Shown: positions 1 through 9,438 of the stretch, in pieces | Layout of the letters: each line of letters opens with the position of its first letter | Numbering within the stretch: the stretch's first letter is position 1 | Assembly (NCBI GenBank): GCA_030682375.1 | Contig: JAUXOL010000012.1 | Coordinates: forward strand, 1 to 64,000 | Direction: 5' to 3' | DNA from: Gallionella sp. | GTDB lineage: Bacteria > Pseudomonadota > Gammaproteobacteria > Burkholderiales > Gallionellaceae | Length of the DNA stretch: 64,000 nt | Program-made: the position numbers and the translations under genes | The notes under the pieces: model-generated | The model's input: the letters and a program-made list of their open reading frames with translations, nothing else | Told to the model about the DNA's origin: nothing | Databases searched by the model: none

Positions 1-141
1 GAAATGGTTATGCCTGGCGATAACGTCAGCATCACCGTGAATCTGATCAACCCGATCGCGATGGAAGAAGGTCTGCGTTTCGCGATTCGCGAAGGCGGTC
101 GTACCGTCGGCGCCGGCGTGGTTGCAAAGATCATCGAGTAA
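1..141 (+). CDS. tuf: Elongation factor Tu, C-terminal end (partial)
   Basis: The window opens inside the last 46 codons of EF-Tu, the GTPase that carries aminoacyl-tRNA to the ribosome. What remains is the end of beta-barrel domain 3, with the typical ending [15 protein letters not shown] before TAA. Its position just before rpsJ is the usual betaproteobacterial str-S10 junction. The start lies outside the window. A promoter for the S10 operon appears to overlap its last codons. Confidence 0.97.
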   Translation, partial: EMVMPGDNVSITVNLINPIAMEEGLRFAIREGGRTVGAGVVAKIIE

Positions 142-150
142 AGATACAAT
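122..150 (+). promoter_or_regulatory. Sigma70-type promoter for the S10 operon
   Basis: TTGCAA (122-127), a 17-nt spacer and TACAAT (145-150) make a good -35/-10 pair overlapping the tuf stop codon. The -10 box is followed by GCGCG, as in the second ribosomal promoter at 5247-5274. Transcription would start near 157, just before the hairpin at 160-179, so rpsJ could be transcribed independently of the str operon. This is pattern evidence only. Confidence 0.6.
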
Positions 151-159
151 GCGCGCCCT

Positions 160-190
160 CGCGTGGCTGCGGCCACGCGATTTCGTTCTT
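160..190 (+). terminator. GC-rich hairpin between tuf and rpsJ (attenuator or terminator)
   Basis: A perfect 8-bp stem, CGCGTGGC (160-167) with GCCACGCG (172-179) around a TGCG loop, is followed by a T-rich stretch (ATTTCGTTCTTT). It could end or attenuate tuf transcription. Because it lies just after the predicted S10 promoter start, it could also be the leader structure of the S10 mRNA. The sequence alone does not separate the two roles. Confidence 0.5.
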
Positions 191-228
191 TAATTGGCGG
201 CATTGCCGCATATATGCAAGAGAGAATT

Positions 229-540
229 ATGCAAAGTCAAAAAATTCGCATTCGCCTCAAGGCGTTTGACTATCGCTTGATTGATCAGTCGGCTGCGCAG
301 ATCGTTGATACTGCCAAGCGTACTGGTGCTGTGGTGAATGGCCCGGTGCCGTTGCCAACAAAGATCGAGCGCTTCGACGTGTTGCGTTCCCCGCATGTCA
401 ACAAGACTTCTCGCGATCAATTCGAGATTCGCACCCATCTGCGCCTGATGGATATCGTTGATCCGACCGACAAGACGGTGGATGCTCTGATGAAGCTGGA
501 CTTGCCGGCTGGCGTGGACGTGGAAATCAAGTTGCAGTAA
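229..540 (+). CDS. rpsJ: 30S ribosomal protein S10
   Basis: S10 is a 30S head protein and also the NusE transcription antitermination factor. The 103-residue product matches the family length and begins [19 protein letters not shown], which is the S10 N-terminus. The open frame extends upstream, but this ATG is preceded by an AAGAGAG ribosome-binding site (about 218-224) and fits homologues. [15 protein letters not shown] is the conserved core. It is the first gene of the S10 operon, with rplC following after 69 nt. Confidence 0.98.
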   Translation: MQSQKIRIRLKAFDYRLIDQSAAQIVDTAKRTGAVVNGPVPLPTKIERFDVLRSPHVNKTSRDQFEIRTHLRLMDIVDPTDKTVDALMKLDLPAGVDVEIKLQ

Positions 541-567
541 TAGTTGTACCTGGCAGTAAAAAGAATC

Positions 568-589
568 GGCCAACCAATTGTAGTTGGCC
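568..589 (+). promoter_or_regulatory. Hairpin before the rplC ribosome-binding site
   Basis: GGCCAAC (568-574) pairs with GTTGGCC (583-589) around an 8-nt loop, in the 69-nt gap between rpsJ and rplC. The rplC Shine-Dalgarno (AAGAGGAAA, 597-605) begins 8 nt after the stem. No T-run follows, so it is not an intrinsic terminator. It may influence processing or rplC initiation. Confidence 0.4.
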
Positions 590-609
590 CCTTAACAAGA
601 GGAAATAAA

Positions 610-1254
610 ATGAGCTTAGGACTTGTCGGTCGCAAGATTGGCATGACCCGCGTTTTCACCGAGGACGGTTCGTCGTTGCCGGTGACAGTGCTGGAAGTGT
701 CCAATAATCGTATCACTCAGGTTAAAACCGTGGATACCGATGGCTATACCGCAGTGCAGTTGGCGCACGGTGTTCGCCGTCCTGGTCGCGTCAATAAGGC
801 AGCGGCCGGACACTACGCCAAGGCGGGTGTGGAAGCGGGGAGTGTACTCAAGGAATTCACCGTAACCCCTGAACAGTTGGCTGGCCTTCAGGCTGGCTCG
901 ACCGTTAGCGTCGAGATTTTTCAGGCGGGTCAGTTGGTTGATGTAACGGGTGTGTCCAAAGGTAAGGGCTACGCCGGTACCATCAAGCGTTACAACTTCA
1001 AATCGGGACGAGCAACGCACGGTAACTCGAAGTCGCACAACGTGCCCGGCTCTATCGGTATGGCGCAGGATCCGGGTCGCGTGTTCCCGGGTAAGCGCAT
1101 GACCGGTCATATGGGTGATGAGCAAAAGACAGTGCAGAATCTGGAGATTGTGCGCGTCGATGTTGCGCGTCAATTGTTGCTGGTCAAGGGCGCCGTTCCT
1201 GGTGCGCAAAACGGCAGCGTGATCGTTCGTCCGGCAGTTAAGGCAGGTGCGTAA
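610..1254 (+). CDS. rplC: 50S ribosomal protein L3
   Basis: L3 is an early-assembling 50S protein that reaches toward the peptidyl transferase centre. The product has 214 residues (E. coli 209), starts [16 protein letters not shown] and carries the loop [21 protein letters not shown]153 in that loop aligns with E. coli Q150, the residue methylated by PrmB. The ATG follows an AAGAGGAAA ribosome-binding site; the upstream open frame is not L3-like. Its TAA shares one base with the rplD ATG. Confidence 0.98.
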   Translation: MSLGLVGRKIGMTRVFTEDGSSLPVTVLEVSNNRITQVKTVDTDGYTAVQLAHGVRRPGRVNKAAAGHYAKAGVEAGSVLKEFTVTPEQLAGLQAGSTVSVEIFQAGQLVDVTGVSKGKGYAGTIKRYNFKSGRATHGNSKSHNVPGSIGMAQDPGRVFPGKRMTGHMGDEQKTVQNLEIVRVDVARQLLLVKGAVPGAQNGSVIVRPAVKAGA

Positions 1255-1877
1255 TGGAACTTAAAGTCATTAACGATAAAGGTCAGGCGACCGCAAATCT
1301 GAGCGCGTCCGACGAGTTCTTCGGCCGCGAATACAACGAAGATCTGGTGCATCAGCTGGTGACCGCCTACATGGCGAATGCCCGTGCATCCAACAGCAAG
1401 CAGAAGGGCCGCAGCGAGATCGCCAAGAGCACTCGCAAGCCTTTCGCGCAAAAGGGTACTGGCCGTGCGCGTGCCGGTATGGCTTCCAGCCCGCTGTGGC
1501 GTGGCGGCGGCAAGATTTTCCCGAACACCGGCGAAGAGAACTACACCCATAAGGTGAACCGCAAGATGTATCGCGCGGGTCTGTCTTCGATCTTCTCAAA
1601 GCTGGTCAGCGAGAATCGCCTGGTGGTCGTGGACGACCTGACGGTCGATGCGCCAAAGACCAAGTTGCTAGCAGACAAGATCAAGGGCATGGGACTGAAT
1701 GGCCGTTTGCTGATCATCACCGACAATCTGGATGAGAATCTGTACCTGTCTTCGCGCAATCTGCCGAACGTGCTGGTGCTGGAAGCCAATCAGGCGGATC
1801 CGGTCAGTCTGGTGCGTTTCCCGAGCGTGCTGGTTACCCGCAGCGCCGTGGCTAAAATTGAGGAGATGTTCGCATGA
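1254..1877 (+). CDS. rplD: 50S ribosomal protein L4
   Basis: L4 lines the peptide exit tunnel. In E. coli it also represses its own S10 operon, but whether that happens here is unknown. The 207-residue product starts [19 protein letters not shown]. It has the extended loop [20 protein letters not shown] and the GTGRARAG motif at about residues 65-72. It overlaps rplC by one nucleotide (TAATG) and rplW by four, suggesting coupled translation. Confidence 0.98.
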   Translation: MELKVINDKGQATANLSASDEFFGREYNEDLVHQLVTAYMANARASNSKQKGRSEIAKSTRKPFAQKGTGRARAGMASSPLWRGGGKIFPNTGEENYTHKVNRKMYRAGLSSIFSKLVSENRLVVVDDLTVDAPKTKLLADKIKGMGLNGRLLIITDNLDENLYLSSRNLPNVLVLEANQADPVSLVRFPSVLVTRSAVAKIEEMFA

Positions 1878-2191
1878 GTACGCAACAATTCAGTCAAGAG
1901 CGTTTGATGAAGGTTTTGCTCGCTCCGCAAATCTCTGAGAAGGCGACCCAGGTTGCCGAAAAGAACGAGCAAGTAATCTTCCGTGTGGTGCCTGATGCGA
2001 CCAAGCCGGAAATTAAGGCTGCGGTCGAGATGATGTTCAAGGTGAGCGTCGATAGCGTGCAAGTGGCCAATGTCAAGGGCAAGGTCAAGCGCATGGGTCG
2101 TTATGTCGGCCGCCGCAACAACTGGAAGAAGGCTTATGTATGTCTGGCTTCCGGTCAGGAGATCAATTTTGCCGCTAGCGAGCAAGGATAA
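1874..2191 (+). CDS. rplW: 50S ribosomal protein L23
   Basis: L23 sits at the tunnel exit and is the docking site for trigger factor and SRP. The product has 105 residues (E. coli 100). It starts [18 protein letters not shown], with the conserved ISEKAT segment and a basic internal loop ([20 protein letters not shown]). The ATG overlaps the rplD stop (ATGA). Confidence 0.97.
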   Translation: MSTQQFSQERLMKVLLAPQISEKATQVAEKNEQVIFRVVPDATKPEIKAAVEMMFKVSVDSVQVANVKGKVKRMGRYVGRRNNWKKAYVCLASGQEINFAASEQG

Positions 2192-2196
2192 CCATC

Positions 2197-3024
2197 ATGG
2201 CACTGATTAAACTAAAACCAACAACTCCAGGTCAGCGCGCAGTAGTGCGCGTCGTGAACCGCGAGTTGCACAAGGGCAAGCCGGTTGCTTCCCTGCTGGA
2301 AAAGAAGACCAAGACTGCTGGTCGTAACAACAACGGTCACATCACCACTCGTCACATGGGTGGCGGCCACAAGCAGCACTACCGTCTGGTGGATTTCAAG
2401 CGCAACAAGGACGGTATTCCGGCCACGGTTGAGCGTCTGGAATACGACCCGAACCGTAGCGCGCACCTGGCGCTGTTGTGCTACGCCGACGGCGAGCGTC
2501 GTTACATCATCGCTCCTAAGGGTGTTTCCGCCGGCGCCACGCTGGTGAGCGGCTCCGAGGCTCCGATCAAGGCTGGTAATGCATTGCCGCTGCGCAACAT
2601 TCCGGTCGGTTCGACGATCCATTGCATCGAGATGCTGCCTGGCAAGGGTGCTCAGTTGGCGCGTTCCGCAGGCACCTCGGTGCAGCTGCTGGCGCGTGAT
2701 GGCAGCTACGCTCAGTTGCGTCTGCGTTCCGGAGAGATCCGCAAGGTTCACGTCGACTGCAAGGCGACGCTGGGCGAAGTCGGCAACTCCGAGCACAGCC
2801 TGCGTTCCATCGGCAAGGCCGGTGCAATGCGCTGGCGCGGTGTTCGTCCGACCGTTCGCGGCGTGGTGATGAACCCGGTCGATCACCCTCACGGTGGTGG
2901 CGAGGGCAAGACTGCAGCAGGTCGTCATCCGGTCAGCCCATGGGGCGTGCCGGCCAAGGGCTTCCGCACTCGTCGCAACAAGCGCACTAGCGGCATGATT
3001 GTGCGCCGTCGCTTTCAGGTTTAA
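2197..3024 (+). CDS. rplB: 50S ribosomal protein L2
   Basis: L2 is a primary 23S rRNA binder needed for subunit association and peptidyl transfer. The 275-residue product has the expected length. It has the [11 protein letters not shown] segment in the N-terminal part and the C-terminal [11 protein letters not shown] loop, which contains the histidine linked to peptidyl transferase activity. It starts 5 nt after rplW. Confidence 0.98.
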   Translation: MALIKLKPTTPGQRAVVRVVNRELHKGKPVASLLEKKTKTAGRNNNGHITTRHMGGGHKQHYRLVDFKRNKDGIPATVERLEYDPNRSAHLALLCYADGERRYIIAPKGVSAGATLVSGSEAPIKAGNALPLRNIPVGSTIHCIEMLPGKGAQLARSAGTSVQLLARDGSYAQLRLRSGEIRKVHVDCKATLGEVGNSEHSLRSIGKAGAMRWRGVRPTVRGVVMNPVDHPHGGGEGKTAAGRHPVSPWGVPAKGFRTRRNKRTSGMIVRRRFQV

Positions 3025-3037
3025 GGGGTAGGTAAAT

Positions 3038-3313
3038 ATGGCACGTTCCGTTAAAAAAGGTCCATTCGTCGATGCGCACTTGATCAAGAAGATCGAGACA
3101 GTGCGCGCGACCAACGATAAGCGCCCGGTGAAGACTTGGTCGCGTCGCTCTACCGTGTTGCCTGAGTTCGTCGGTCTGACGATCGCGGTGCACAACGGCA
3201 AGCAGCACATTCCGGTGTATGTCTCCGAGAACATGGTTGGGCACAAGTTGGGCGAATTCTCCCTGACCCGTACCTTCAAGGGTCATGCTGCCGACAAGAA
3301 AGCGAAGAAGTAA
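3038..3313 (+). CDS. rpsS: 30S ribosomal protein S19
   Basis: S19 forms a complex with S13 in the 30S head and contributes to bridges with the 50S subunit. The 91-residue product begins [15 protein letters not shown] and has the conserved [14 protein letters not shown] and [11 protein letters not shown] segments. It lies between rplB and rplV, the standard S10 operon position, with a GGGG-type ribosome-binding site before the ATG. Confidence 0.98.
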   Translation: MARSVKKGPFVDAHLIKKIETVRATNDKRPVKTWSRRSTVLPEFVGLTIAVHNGKQHIPVYVSENMVGHKLGEFSLTRTFKGHAADKKAKK

Positions 3314-3322
3314 GGAGCCATG

Positions 3323-3655
3323 ATGAAAACGACTACTGCTGTTGCAAAGAACATTCATCTCTCCGCACAGAAAGGCCGTCTGGTCGCTGACCAGATTCGC
3401 GGTCTTCCGGTTGCGCAGGCTCTGAATATCCTGACTTTCAGCCCGAAGAAGGGTGCCGGTATCATCAAGAAGGCGCTTGAGTCCGCGATTGCGAACGCCG
3501 AGCATAACGATGGTGCTGACATCGACGTATTGAAGGTGAAGACCATCTACGTTGACAAGGCGGCTTCGCTGAAGCGATTCATGGCACGTGCCAAGGGACG
3601 TGGCAATCGCATCGAGAAGCAAACTTGCCACATTACGGTCAGCGTAGGGAGCTAA
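3323..3655 (+). CDS. rplV: 50S ribosomal protein L22
   Basis: L22 forms part of the exit-tunnel constriction; changes in its hairpin loop give macrolide resistance in many bacteria. The product has 110 residues, as in E. coli. Two ATGs are adjacent (3320 and 3323). The AAGGAG at 3312-3317 is only 2 nt from the first and 5 nt from the second, so 3323 is preferred. The C-terminal hairpin ([20 protein letters not shown]) is intact. Confidence 0.96.
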   Translation: MKTTTAVAKNIHLSAQKGRLVADQIRGLPVAQALNILTFSPKKGAGIIKKALESAIANAEHNDGADIDVLKVKTIYVDKAASLKRFMARAKGRGNRIEKQTCHITVSVGS

Positions 3656-3664
3656 GGGTAGATT

Positions 3665-4375
3665 ATGGGACAGAAAATTCATCCAACCGGTTTCCGGTTG
3701 AGCGTTCGCAAAAACTGGGACTCTAAGTGGTATGCAAACAGCAGCAATTTCGCTGACTTGCTGCACAAGGATATCGAAGTTCGTGCTTTCCTGAAAAAGA
3801 AGCTGGCTGCTGCCGGTGTTTCCAAGGTGATCATCGAGCGTCCTGCAAAGAACGCGAAAGTGACGATCTACACCGCCCGTCCAGGCATGGTGATCGGCAA
3901 GAAGGGCGAAGACATCGAGGCATTGCGTGCCGAGTTGCGCAAGCGCATGGGTCTGCAGGCCGTCGATCTGGCCATCGAAGAAGTCCGCAAGCCGGAAATC
4001 GATGCGCAACTGATTGCCGACAGCATCACTGCGCAGCTGGAAAAGCGCATCATGTTCCGCCGCGCAATGAAGCGCGCGATGCAGAACGCGATGCGTCTGG
4101 GTGCTCAGGGCATCAAGATCATGAGCGCGGGCCGTTTGAACGGCATCGAGATCGCTCGTACCGAGTGGTATCGCGAAGGCCGCGTGCCGTTGCATACGCT
4201 GCGTGCCGATATCGACTACGGCACCTCCGAGGCGAAGACCACTTACGGCATCATCGGTGTGAAGGTTTGGGTGTTCAAGGGCGAGATCACTGGGCAGGAA
4301 GCCGCTGCGCCTGTCGCCGCTGAACCGGAAAAGAAAGTAAGAAAGTCGGGAGCAAAGCATGCTACAGCCAGCTAG
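3665..4375 (+). CDS. rpsC: 30S ribosomal protein S3
   Basis: S3 lies at the mRNA entry channel and has helicase-related activity with S4 and S5. The 236-residue product starts [20 protein letters not shown]. It has a type II KH domain with the VIGKKGED GxxG loop at about residues 76-83. The C-terminal tail is rich in alanine, proline and lysine. Its 3' end overlaps the rplP start by 17 nt. Confidence 0.98.
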   Translation: MGQKIHPTGFRLSVRKNWDSKWYANSSNFADLLHKDIEVRAFLKKKLAAAGVSKVIIERPAKNAKVTIYTARPGMVIGKKGEDIEALRAELRKRMGLQAVDLAIEEVRKPEIDAQLIADSITAQLEKRIMFRRAMKRAMQNAMRLGAQGIKIMSAGRLNGIEIARTEWYREGRVPLHTLRADIDYGTSEAKTTYGIIGVKVWVFKGEITGQEAAAPVAAEPEKKVRKSGAKHATAS

Positions 4376-4775
4376 AAGGAAATTCCGCAAGGAACAAAAG
4401 GGCCGCAATACCGGCGTTGCCACCCGTGGTAACAAGGTGAGCTTCGGCGAGTTCGGTCTGAAGGCGGTCGCTCGCGGCCGTTTGACGGCGCGTCAGATCG
4501 AAGCGGCACGTCGTGCGATGACCCGCCACATCAAGCGCGGTGGTCGTATCTGGATCCGTATTTTCCCGGACAAGCCGATTTCCAAGAAGCCTGCCGAAGT
4601 TCGTATGGGTAACGGTAAGGGTAACCCGGAGTACTACGTCGCCGAGATCCAGCCAGGCAAGATGTTGTACGAAATGGATGGTGTCGATGAGACACTGGCG
4701 CGCGAGGCATTCCGTCTGGCTTCGGCCAAGCTGCCGATCGCGACTACGTTCGTTGTTAGACAGGTGGGTGAATAA
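4359..4775 (+). CDS. rplP: 50S ribosomal protein L16
   Basis: L16 helps organise the A-site region of the 50S subunit. The 138-residue product begins [17 protein letters not shown] and has the conserved [13 protein letters not shown] and [14 protein letters not shown] segments. The second contains the arginine aligned to the one hydroxylated in E. coli L16. It overlaps the end of rpsC, as in many proteobacteria. Confidence 0.98.
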   Translation: MLQPARRKFRKEQKGRNTGVATRGNKVSFGEFGLKAVARGRLTARQIEAARRAMTRHIKRGGRIWIRIFPDKPISKKPAEVRMGNGKGNPEYYVAEIQPGKMLYEMDGVDETLAREAFRLASAKLPIATTFVVRQVGE

Positions 4776-4776
4776 C

Positions 4777-4971
4777 ATGAAGGCGAGTGAACTGAAGACC
4801 AAGTCTGCTGCAGATCTGCAACAGGAATTGATGTCCTTGACCAAGGCTCAGTTCGGTCTGCGTATGCAGGTTGCAACGCAGCAGATGACCAATACCAGCG
4901 AGCTGCGCAAAGTGCGTCGCGACATCGCGCGCGTAAAGACTGTATTGAAAGAGAAGGGTGCCCAGAAATGA
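4777..4971 (+). CDS. rpmC: 50S ribosomal protein L29
   Basis: L29 is a small helical protein near the tunnel exit, next to L23. The product has 64 residues (E. coli 63), begins [18 protein letters not shown] and ends [13 protein letters not shown]. The ATG is one base after the rplP stop. The longer frame starting inside rplP is not used. It overlaps rpsQ by four bases. Confidence 0.96.
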   Translation: MKASELKTKSAADLQQELMSLTKAQFGLRMQVATQQMTNTSELRKVRRDIARVKTVLKEKGAQK

Positions 4972-5234
4972 GCGAAGCAAAGACACTGAAGCGTACCCTG
5001 ACCGGTACCGTGGTTAGCGACAAGATGGACAAGACCGTAACGGTCCTGGTTGAACGCAAGGTCAAGCATCCGTTGCTGGGCAAAATCATTCGCGTCTCCA
5101 AGAAGTACCACGCTCACGATGAGGCAAACGAGTTTCATACGGGTGATGTGGTGACGATCGAGGAGTGCCGTCCTCTTGCCAAGACCAAGGCATGGCGTGT
5201 CGCCAAGCTTGAAGGAAAGGCAGTGGCAGCTTAA
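4968..5234 (+). CDS. rpsQ: 30S ribosomal protein S17
   Basis: S17 is an OB-fold primary 16S rRNA binder in the 30S body. The 88-residue product shows the family segments [18 protein letters not shown] and [20 protein letters not shown]. It is the last gene of the S10 operon. A 132-nt gap follows, containing a promoter and several hairpins before rplN. Confidence 0.98.
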   Translation: MSEAKTLKRTLTGTVVSDKMDKTVTVLVERKVKHPLLGKIIRVSKKYHAHDEANEFHTGDVVTIEECRPLAKTKAWRVAKLEGKAVAA

Positions 5235-5246
5235 CCGAAATTTCGC

Positions 5247-5274
5247 TTGCGTCTTTTCCAAAATTGCATATAAT
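5247..5274 (+). promoter_or_regulatory. Sigma70-type promoter for the spc operon (rplN)
   Basis: TTGCGT (5247-5252), a 16-nt spacer and a perfect TATAAT (5269-5274) lie in the rpsQ-rplN gap. GCGCGG follows the -10 box, as at the S10 promoter. This marks the spc operon boundary. The predicted leader is about 85 nt. Confidence 0.7.
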
Positions 5275-5291
5275 GCGCGGCTTCGTTTCAT

Positions 5292-5346
5292 CGCCGCTTG
5301 CGGCGACCTAACCCGAACGGGTTCCAAAACTGGCCGCCGCGGGCGG
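5292..5346 (+). promoter_or_regulatory. Three consecutive hairpins in the rplN leader
   Basis: Downstream of the promoter are CGCCGC/GCGGCG (5292-5297 with 5300-5305), AACCC/GGGTT (5310-5314 with 5319-5323) and CCGCC/GGCGG (5334-5338 with 5342-5346). They fill the leader up to the rplN ribosome-binding site (TTGGAG, 5352-5357). None is followed by a T-run. They may be an mRNA stability or ribosomal-protein feedback element. Confidence 0.4.
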
Positions 5347-5366
5347 AATAAGTTGGAGATTAAATA

Positions 5367-5735
5367 ATGATACAAATGCAGTCTGTTTTAGATGTGGCTG
5401 ACAATACTGGCGCACGTTCCGTAATGTGCATCAAGGTGTTGGGCGGTTCCAAGCGTCGTTATGCTTCCGTTGGTGATGTTATCAAGGTCAGCATCAGGGA
5501 TGCAGCTCCGCGCGGCCGTGTTAAGAAGGGTGAAGTGTACAACGCCGTGGTGGTTCGCACTGCCAAGGGTGTTCGTCGCACCGATGGTTCTCTGGTCAAG
5601 TTCGATGGCAATGCTGCTGTATTGCTGAATGCAAAGCTGGAGCCGATCGGTACGCGTATCTTCGGGCCGGTGACGCGCGAGTTGCGTACCGAGAAGTTCA
5701 TGAAGATCGTTTCGCTGGCGCCGGAAGTGCTGTAA
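5367..5735 (+). CDS. rplN: 50S ribosomal protein L14
   Basis: L14 contributes to inter-subunit bridges and is the target of the RsfS silencing factor. The product has 122 residues (E. coli 123), with [20 protein letters not shown] at the N-terminus and [11 protein letters not shown] near the C-terminus. It is the first gene of the spc operon, after the promoter and hairpin leader at 5247-5346. Confidence 0.98.
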   Translation: MIQMQSVLDVADNTGARSVMCIKVLGGSKRRYASVGDVIKVSIRDAAPRGRVKKGEVYNAVVVRTAKGVRRTDGSLVKFDGNAAVLLNAKLEPIGTRIFGPVTRELRTEKFMKIVSLAPEVL

Positions 5736-5763
5736 GCGATAACAGGTCGAGTCGAGGAAAAAC

Positions 5764-6078
5764 ATGCGCAAGATCAAAAAGAATGATGATGTGATCGTCA
5801 TCGCTGGCAAAGACAAGGGTAATCGCGGCAATGTGCAGCAAGTGCTGGGCGATTATCTGCTGGTGGCTGGGATCAATAAGGTCAAGAAGCACCAGAAGCC
5901 GAATCCTGTAAAGGGATTGTCGGGCGGTATCGTCGAAAAAGAGTTGCCGATCCATATCTCGAACGTGGCGATTTACAACGCCGCCGCCAAGAAGGGTGAT
6001 CGAGTCGGGATTAAATCGCTGGAAGACGGGCGCAAAGTGCGCGTGTTCAAGTCCAGCGGCGAAGTGATTGACGCTTAA
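5764..6078 (+). CDS. rplX: 50S ribosomal protein L24
   Basis: L24 is an early 50S assembly protein near the tunnel exit. The 104-residue product begins [20 protein letters not shown], an intact KOW motif ([12 protein letters not shown]). The HQKPNPVKG segment is also typical. It lies 28 nt after rplN with a GAGGAAA ribosome-binding site. Confidence 0.98.
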   Translation: MRKIKKNDDVIVIAGKDKGNRGNVQQVLGDYLLVAGINKVKKHQKPNPVKGLSGGIVEKELPIHISNVAIYNAAAKKGDRVGIKSLEDGRKVRVFKSSGEVIDA

Positions 6079-6090
6079 GGGGTATAGGGC

Positions 6091-6630
6091 ATGGCTCGTT
6101 TGTATGGGTTCTACAAGGACAAGGTCACCAAGGACCTGATGAAGCAATTCGGTTACAAGTCCGTCATGGAAGTGCCGCGCATCGAAAAGATCACGCTGAA
6201 CATGGGCGTGGGCGAAGCGGTTGCCGACAAGAAGGTGATGGAGTTCGCGGTTGGGGATATGCAGAAGATTGCTGGCCAGAAGCCGGTCGTCACTCTGTCC
6301 AAGAAGTCCATTGCGGGCTTCAAGATCCGCGAGGGTTATCCGGTCGGTTGCAAGGTGACGCTGCGCAAGGAGCGCATGTACGAGTTCCTGGATCGTCTGA
6401 TCTCTGTTGCGATTCCGCGTATTCGCGACTTCCGTGGTATCTCCGGTAAGTCTTTCGATGGCCGTGGCAACTACAACATGGGTGTCAAAGAGCAGATCAT
6501 TTTCCCGGAAATCGAGTACGAGAAGATTGACGCGCTGCGTGGTATGAATATCACGATTACCACCTCGGCGAAGACTGATGAGGAAGCCAAGGCGCTTCTG
6601 TTGGCTTTCAAACTCCCATTAAAGAAATGA
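6091..6630 (+). CDS. rplE: 50S ribosomal protein L5
   Basis: L5 binds 5S rRNA and contacts the P-site tRNA and S13. The 179-residue product matches the family length. It shows [15 protein letters not shown] and [16 protein letters not shown], both conserved in L5. It starts 12 nt after rplX with a GGGG-type ribosome-binding site. Confidence 0.98.
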   Translation: MARLYGFYKDKVTKDLMKQFGYKSVMEVPRIEKITLNMGVGEAVADKKVMEFAVGDMQKIAGQKPVVTLSKKSIAGFKIREGYPVGCKVTLRKERMYEFLDRLISVAIPRIRDFRGISGKSFDGRGNYNMGVKEQIIFPEIEYEKIDALRGMNITITTSAKTDEEAKALLLAFKLPLKK

Positions 6631-6640
6631 GGGAATACTA

Positions 6641-6946
6641 ATGGCTAAGATGGCAGTGATTAACCGTGAGCAGAAGCGTCGCGACACCGTGGCGAAGTTT
6701 GCCGCCAAGCGCGCCGAGTTGCTGGCGACAATCTCCAACATGACTCTGAGCGATGAAGAGCGGGCAGCTGCGCGCCTGAAGTTCCAGGCGTTGCCGCGTG
6801 ATTCGAGCCCGGTTCGTTTGCGCAATCGTTGCGCGCTGACTGGTCGTCCGCGCGGTACTTTCAGGAAATTCGGTCTGGGGCGTATCAAGGTTCGCGAATT
6901 TGCGATGCGCGGTGAGATTCCCGGTGTTGTTAAGGCAAGCTGGTAG
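6641..6946 (+). CDS. rpsN: 30S ribosomal protein S14
   Basis: S14 is a 30S head protein. The 101-residue product is the long, zinc-free form: it has the segment [20 protein letters not shown] but lacks the CxxC pairs of the short form. It lies 10 nt after rplE and 11 nt before rpsH, as in E. coli. Confidence 0.98.
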   Translation: MAKMAVINREQKRRDTVAKFAAKRAELLATISNMTLSDEERAAARLKFQALPRDSSPVRLRNRCALTGRPRGTFRKFGLGRIKVREFAMRGEIPGVVKASW

Positions 6947-6957
6947 GAGCTATTTAA

Positions 6958-7356
6958 ATGAGTATGAGTGATCCAATCTCCGATATGCTGACGCGCGTAC
7001 GCAATGCGCAGCTTGCGGAAAAAGCCACGGTCGCAATGCCTTCTTCCAAGTTGAAGGTGGCAATCGCCGAGGTATTGAAAGAAGAAGGTTATATCGACGG
7101 TTTCAACGTCGTCTCTGCCGAGGGTGGCAAGGCGACCCTGGAGATCGGTCTGAAGTACTACAGCGGCCGTCCTGTGATTGAGAAAATCCAGCGCGTTAGC
7201 CGTCCAGGCCTGCGTATCTACAAGGGATCCACTGATATTCCGAAGGTGATGAACGGGCTGGGTATCGCCATCGTTTCGACATCGAAGGGTTTGATGACCG
7301 ACCGCAAGGCCCGCGCCAATGGTATTGGCGGCGAAGTCCTCTGCGTAGTCGCGTAG
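6958..7356 (+). CDS. rpsH: 30S ribosomal protein S8
   Basis: S8 is a primary 16S rRNA binder and in E. coli the translational repressor of the spc operon. The product has 132 residues, starts [18 protein letters not shown] and has the C-terminal [13 protein letters not shown] signature. An internal ATG at 6964 is possible, but the GGAG ribosome-binding site fits 6958 and the MSMxDPI N-terminus is the common form. Confidence 0.97.
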   Translation: MSMSDPISDMLTRVRNAQLAEKATVAMPSSKLKVAIAEVLKEEGYIDGFNVVSAEGGKATLEIGLKYYSGRPVIEKIQRVSRPGLRIYKGSTDIPKVMNGLGIAIVSTSKGLMTDRKARANGIGGEVLCVVA

Positions 7357-7367
7357 CGAGGTAAAGC

Positions 7368-7901
7368 ATGTCTAGAGTTGCCAAGAATCCTGTAGCAGTG
7401 CCGGCTGGTGTCGAAGTCGCGCTGTCTGCAAATGAGATCTCGATCAAGGGCCCGCTGGGTACCATGAAGCAGGCGTTGTCTGCGGACGTGAGCGTAGTGC
7501 GCGAGGGCGACAGCCTGTTGTGCAAGGCGCAAAACGATTCCAAGCATGCGGTTGCGATGTCGGGAACTGTTCGTGCGTTGCTGGCCAACATGGTCGAGGG
7601 TGTGAGCAAGGGTTTTGAGCGCAAGCTGACCTTGGTCGGTGTGGGTTATCGTGCCCAGGCTGCCGGCGATGCGCTCAACCTGTCGCTGGGCTTTTCGCAT
7701 CCGGTCGTTTACAAGATGCCGGCTGGCATCAAGGTCGAGACGCCGACGCAGACCGAGGTTGTGCTGAAGGGTGCCGACAAGCAGCGCGTCGGTCAGGTTG
7801 CCGCCGAGATTCGTGCTTTCCGTGAGCCAGAGCCCTACAAGGGCAAGGGCGTGCGTTATAGCGACGAAGTGGTGGTTCTGAAAGAAACCAAGAAGAAATA
7901 A
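7368..7901 (+). CDS. rplF: 50S ribosomal protein L6
   Basis: L6 sits near the sarcin-ricin loop and the factor-binding site. The 177-residue product has the two-domain L6 layout, with the C-terminal signature [14 protein letters not shown]. It starts [17 protein letters not shown], 11 nt after rpsH, with a GAGGTAA ribosome-binding site. Confidence 0.98.
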   Translation: MSRVAKNPVAVPAGVEVALSANEISIKGPLGTMKQALSADVSVVREGDSLLCKAQNDSKHAVAMSGTVRALLANMVEGVSKGFERKLTLVGVGYRAQAAGDALNLSLGFSHPVVYKMPAGIKVETPTQTEVVLKGADKQRVGQVAAEIRAFREPEPYKGKGVRYSDEVVVLKETKKK

Positions 7902-7912
7902 TTGAGGCGGAT

Positions 7913-8269
7913 ATGTTGAACAAGAAAGAGTCGCGTCAGCGCAGAGCACGCAAAACCCGTGCACGCATTGCTGAGAAGAAAACAGTACGTCTGGCCATTC
8001 ATCGCACCAATCTGCATATTTATGCCCAGGTTATTTCCGCTTGCGGCGGCAAGGTGCTGGCAAGTGCTTCCACTCTGGAAGCTGACGTTCGCAAAGATCT
8101 GGCGAATGGCGGCAACAAGGCTGCTGCTGCGTTAGTTGGCCAGCGCATCGCCGAGAAGGCAAAGAGCGCGGGTATTACCCAGGTCGCTTTCGATCGTTCC
8201 GGCAATCGTTATCATGGTCGTGTCAAGGCGCTGGCTGATGCAGCGCGCGAACACGGTCTGCAGTTCTAA
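7913..8269 (+). CDS. rplR: 50S ribosomal protein L18
   Basis: L18 binds 5S rRNA together with L5 and L25. The 118-residue product has a basic N-terminus ([14 protein letters not shown]) and ends in the conserved [20 protein letters not shown] region. A GAGGCG ribosome-binding site precedes the ATG. Confidence 0.98.
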   Translation: MLNKKESRQRRARKTRARIAEKKTVRLAIHRTNLHIYAQVISACGGKVLASASTLEADVRKDLANGGNKAAAALVGQRIAEKAKSAGITQVAFDRSGNRYHGRVKALADAAREHGLQF

Positions 8270-8282
8270 TTGGAGTTGAGTG

Positions 8283-8804
8283 ATGGCTAAGCCGCAAGGA
8301 AAAATGCAGCAACAGGAAGCGCGCGATGACGGCATGATCGAAAAAATGATCTCCGTGAATCGTGTCACCAAGGTGGTCAAGGGTGGTCGCATCATGGGTT
8401 TCGCAGCGCTGACCGTGGTTGGTGATGGCGATGGTCGCATCGCAATGGGCAAGGGTAAGTCCAAGGAAGTGCCGGTTGCTGTGCAGAAGGCGATGGACGA
8501 GGCTCGTCGCAATATGATGAAAGTGAGCCTGAAGAACGGCACGCTGCATCACACCGTTATCGGTAAGCATGGCGCAGCGAAGGTGCTGATGCAGCCTGCT
8601 TCCGAAGGTACCGGTATTATTGCCGGCGGCGCGATGCGTGCTGTGTTCGAGGCGGTTGGCGTGAAGGACGTGCTGGCCAAGTGCATCGGTTCCAGCAATC
8701 CTTACAACGTGGTTCGCGCTACGTTGAACGGCCTGAAGGCGCTGAATTCGCCGTCCGAGATCGCTGCAAAGCGCGGCAAGAGCGTTGACGAGATTCTGGG
8801 GTAA
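8283..8804 (+). CDS. rpsE: 30S ribosomal protein S5
   Basis: S5 helps maintain decoding fidelity with S4 and lines the mRNA entry. The product has 173 residues. A GTG at 8280 lies directly before the ATG at 8283, and the GGAG at 8272-8275 is better spaced for 8283. Conserved segments are [20 protein letters not shown] and [17 protein letters not shown], followed by the usual [12 protein letters not shown] end. Confidence 0.97.
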   Translation: MAKPQGKMQQQEARDDGMIEKMISVNRVTKVVKGGRIMGFAALTVVGDGDGRIAMGKGKSKEVPVAVQKAMDEARRNMMKVSLKNGTLHHTVIGKHGAAKVLMQPASEGTGIIAGGAMRAVFEAVGVKDVLAKCIGSSNPYNVVRATLNGLKALNSPSEIAAKRGKSVDEILG

Positions 8805-8807
8805 ATC

Positions 8808-8993
8808 ATGACACAAGCCAAAACGATCAAAGTAACACAGGTCAAGAGCCTGATCGGCACCAAGCAGTCACATCGCGATACGATCCGCGGGTTGGGCCTG
8901 CGCCGTATCAACCACACCGTGCAACTGGAGGATACTCCTTGCGTGCGCGGCATGATTAACAAGGTGTTCTACCTGGTCAAGTGCGAGGCATAA
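8808..8993 (+). CDS. rpmD: 50S ribosomal protein L30
   Basis: L30 is a small 23S rRNA-binding protein of the 50S subunit. The 61-residue product shows the family segment [19 protein letters not shown] and the ending [10 protein letters not shown]. It lies 3 nt after rpsE and 1 nt before rplO, so the three genes are probably translated together. Confidence 0.98.
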   Translation: MTQAKTIKVTQVKSLIGTKQSHRDTIRGLGLRRINHTVQLEDTPCVRGMINKVFYLVKCEA

Positions 8994-8994
8994 G

Positions 8995-9429
8995 ATGCAA
9001 CTGAATAACATTCAACCAGCGCAAGGCGCTAAGCACTCCAAGCGTCGCGTCGGTCGCGGTATTGGTTCCGGCCTGGGCAAGACCTGCGGTCGCGGCCACA
9101 AGGGTCAGAAGTCCCGTGCGGGCGGTTTCCACAAGGTCGGTTTCGAAGGCGGTCAGATGCCTTTGCAGCGCCGCCTGCCTAAGCGTGGTTTCGTTTCTTT
9201 GACTCGTAACGATACAGCTCAGGTGCGTTTGTCCGACCTGCAGAAGATGCCTGTCGACACTATAGATCTGTTGGCGTTGAAGCAAGCGGGCGTGGTGCAT
9301 GCGAATGCGCTGTCTGCCAAGGTGATTCTTTGCGGCGAGTTGACTCGTGTCGTTAAGTTGCAAGGTTTGCTCGCGACCAAGGGTGCGCGTGCTGCAGTCG
9401 AAGCTGCCGGCGGCAGTTTCGCTGAGTAA
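8995..9429 (+). CDS. rplO: 50S ribosomal protein L15
   Basis: L15 is a late 50S assembly protein with a long glycine- and arginine-rich N-terminal extension ([20 protein letters not shown]). The product has 144 residues, as in E. coli. [20 protein letters not shown] follows, as in all L15 proteins. It lies between rpmD and secY, the standard order. Confidence 0.98.
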   Translation: MQLNNIQPAQGAKHSKRRVGRGIGSGLGKTCGRGHKGQKSRAGGFHKVGFEGGQMPLQRRLPKRGFVSLTRNDTAQVRLSDLQKMPVDTIDLLALKQAGVVHANALSAKVILCGELTRVVKLQGLLATKGARAAVEAAGGSFAE

Positions 9430-9438
9430 GGTTAGTGC

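Noticed and set aside
2987-4435. 482-residue open frame on the minus strand
   Set aside because: It is fully antisense to rpsS, rplV and rpsC, which are certain; it has no recognisable domain.
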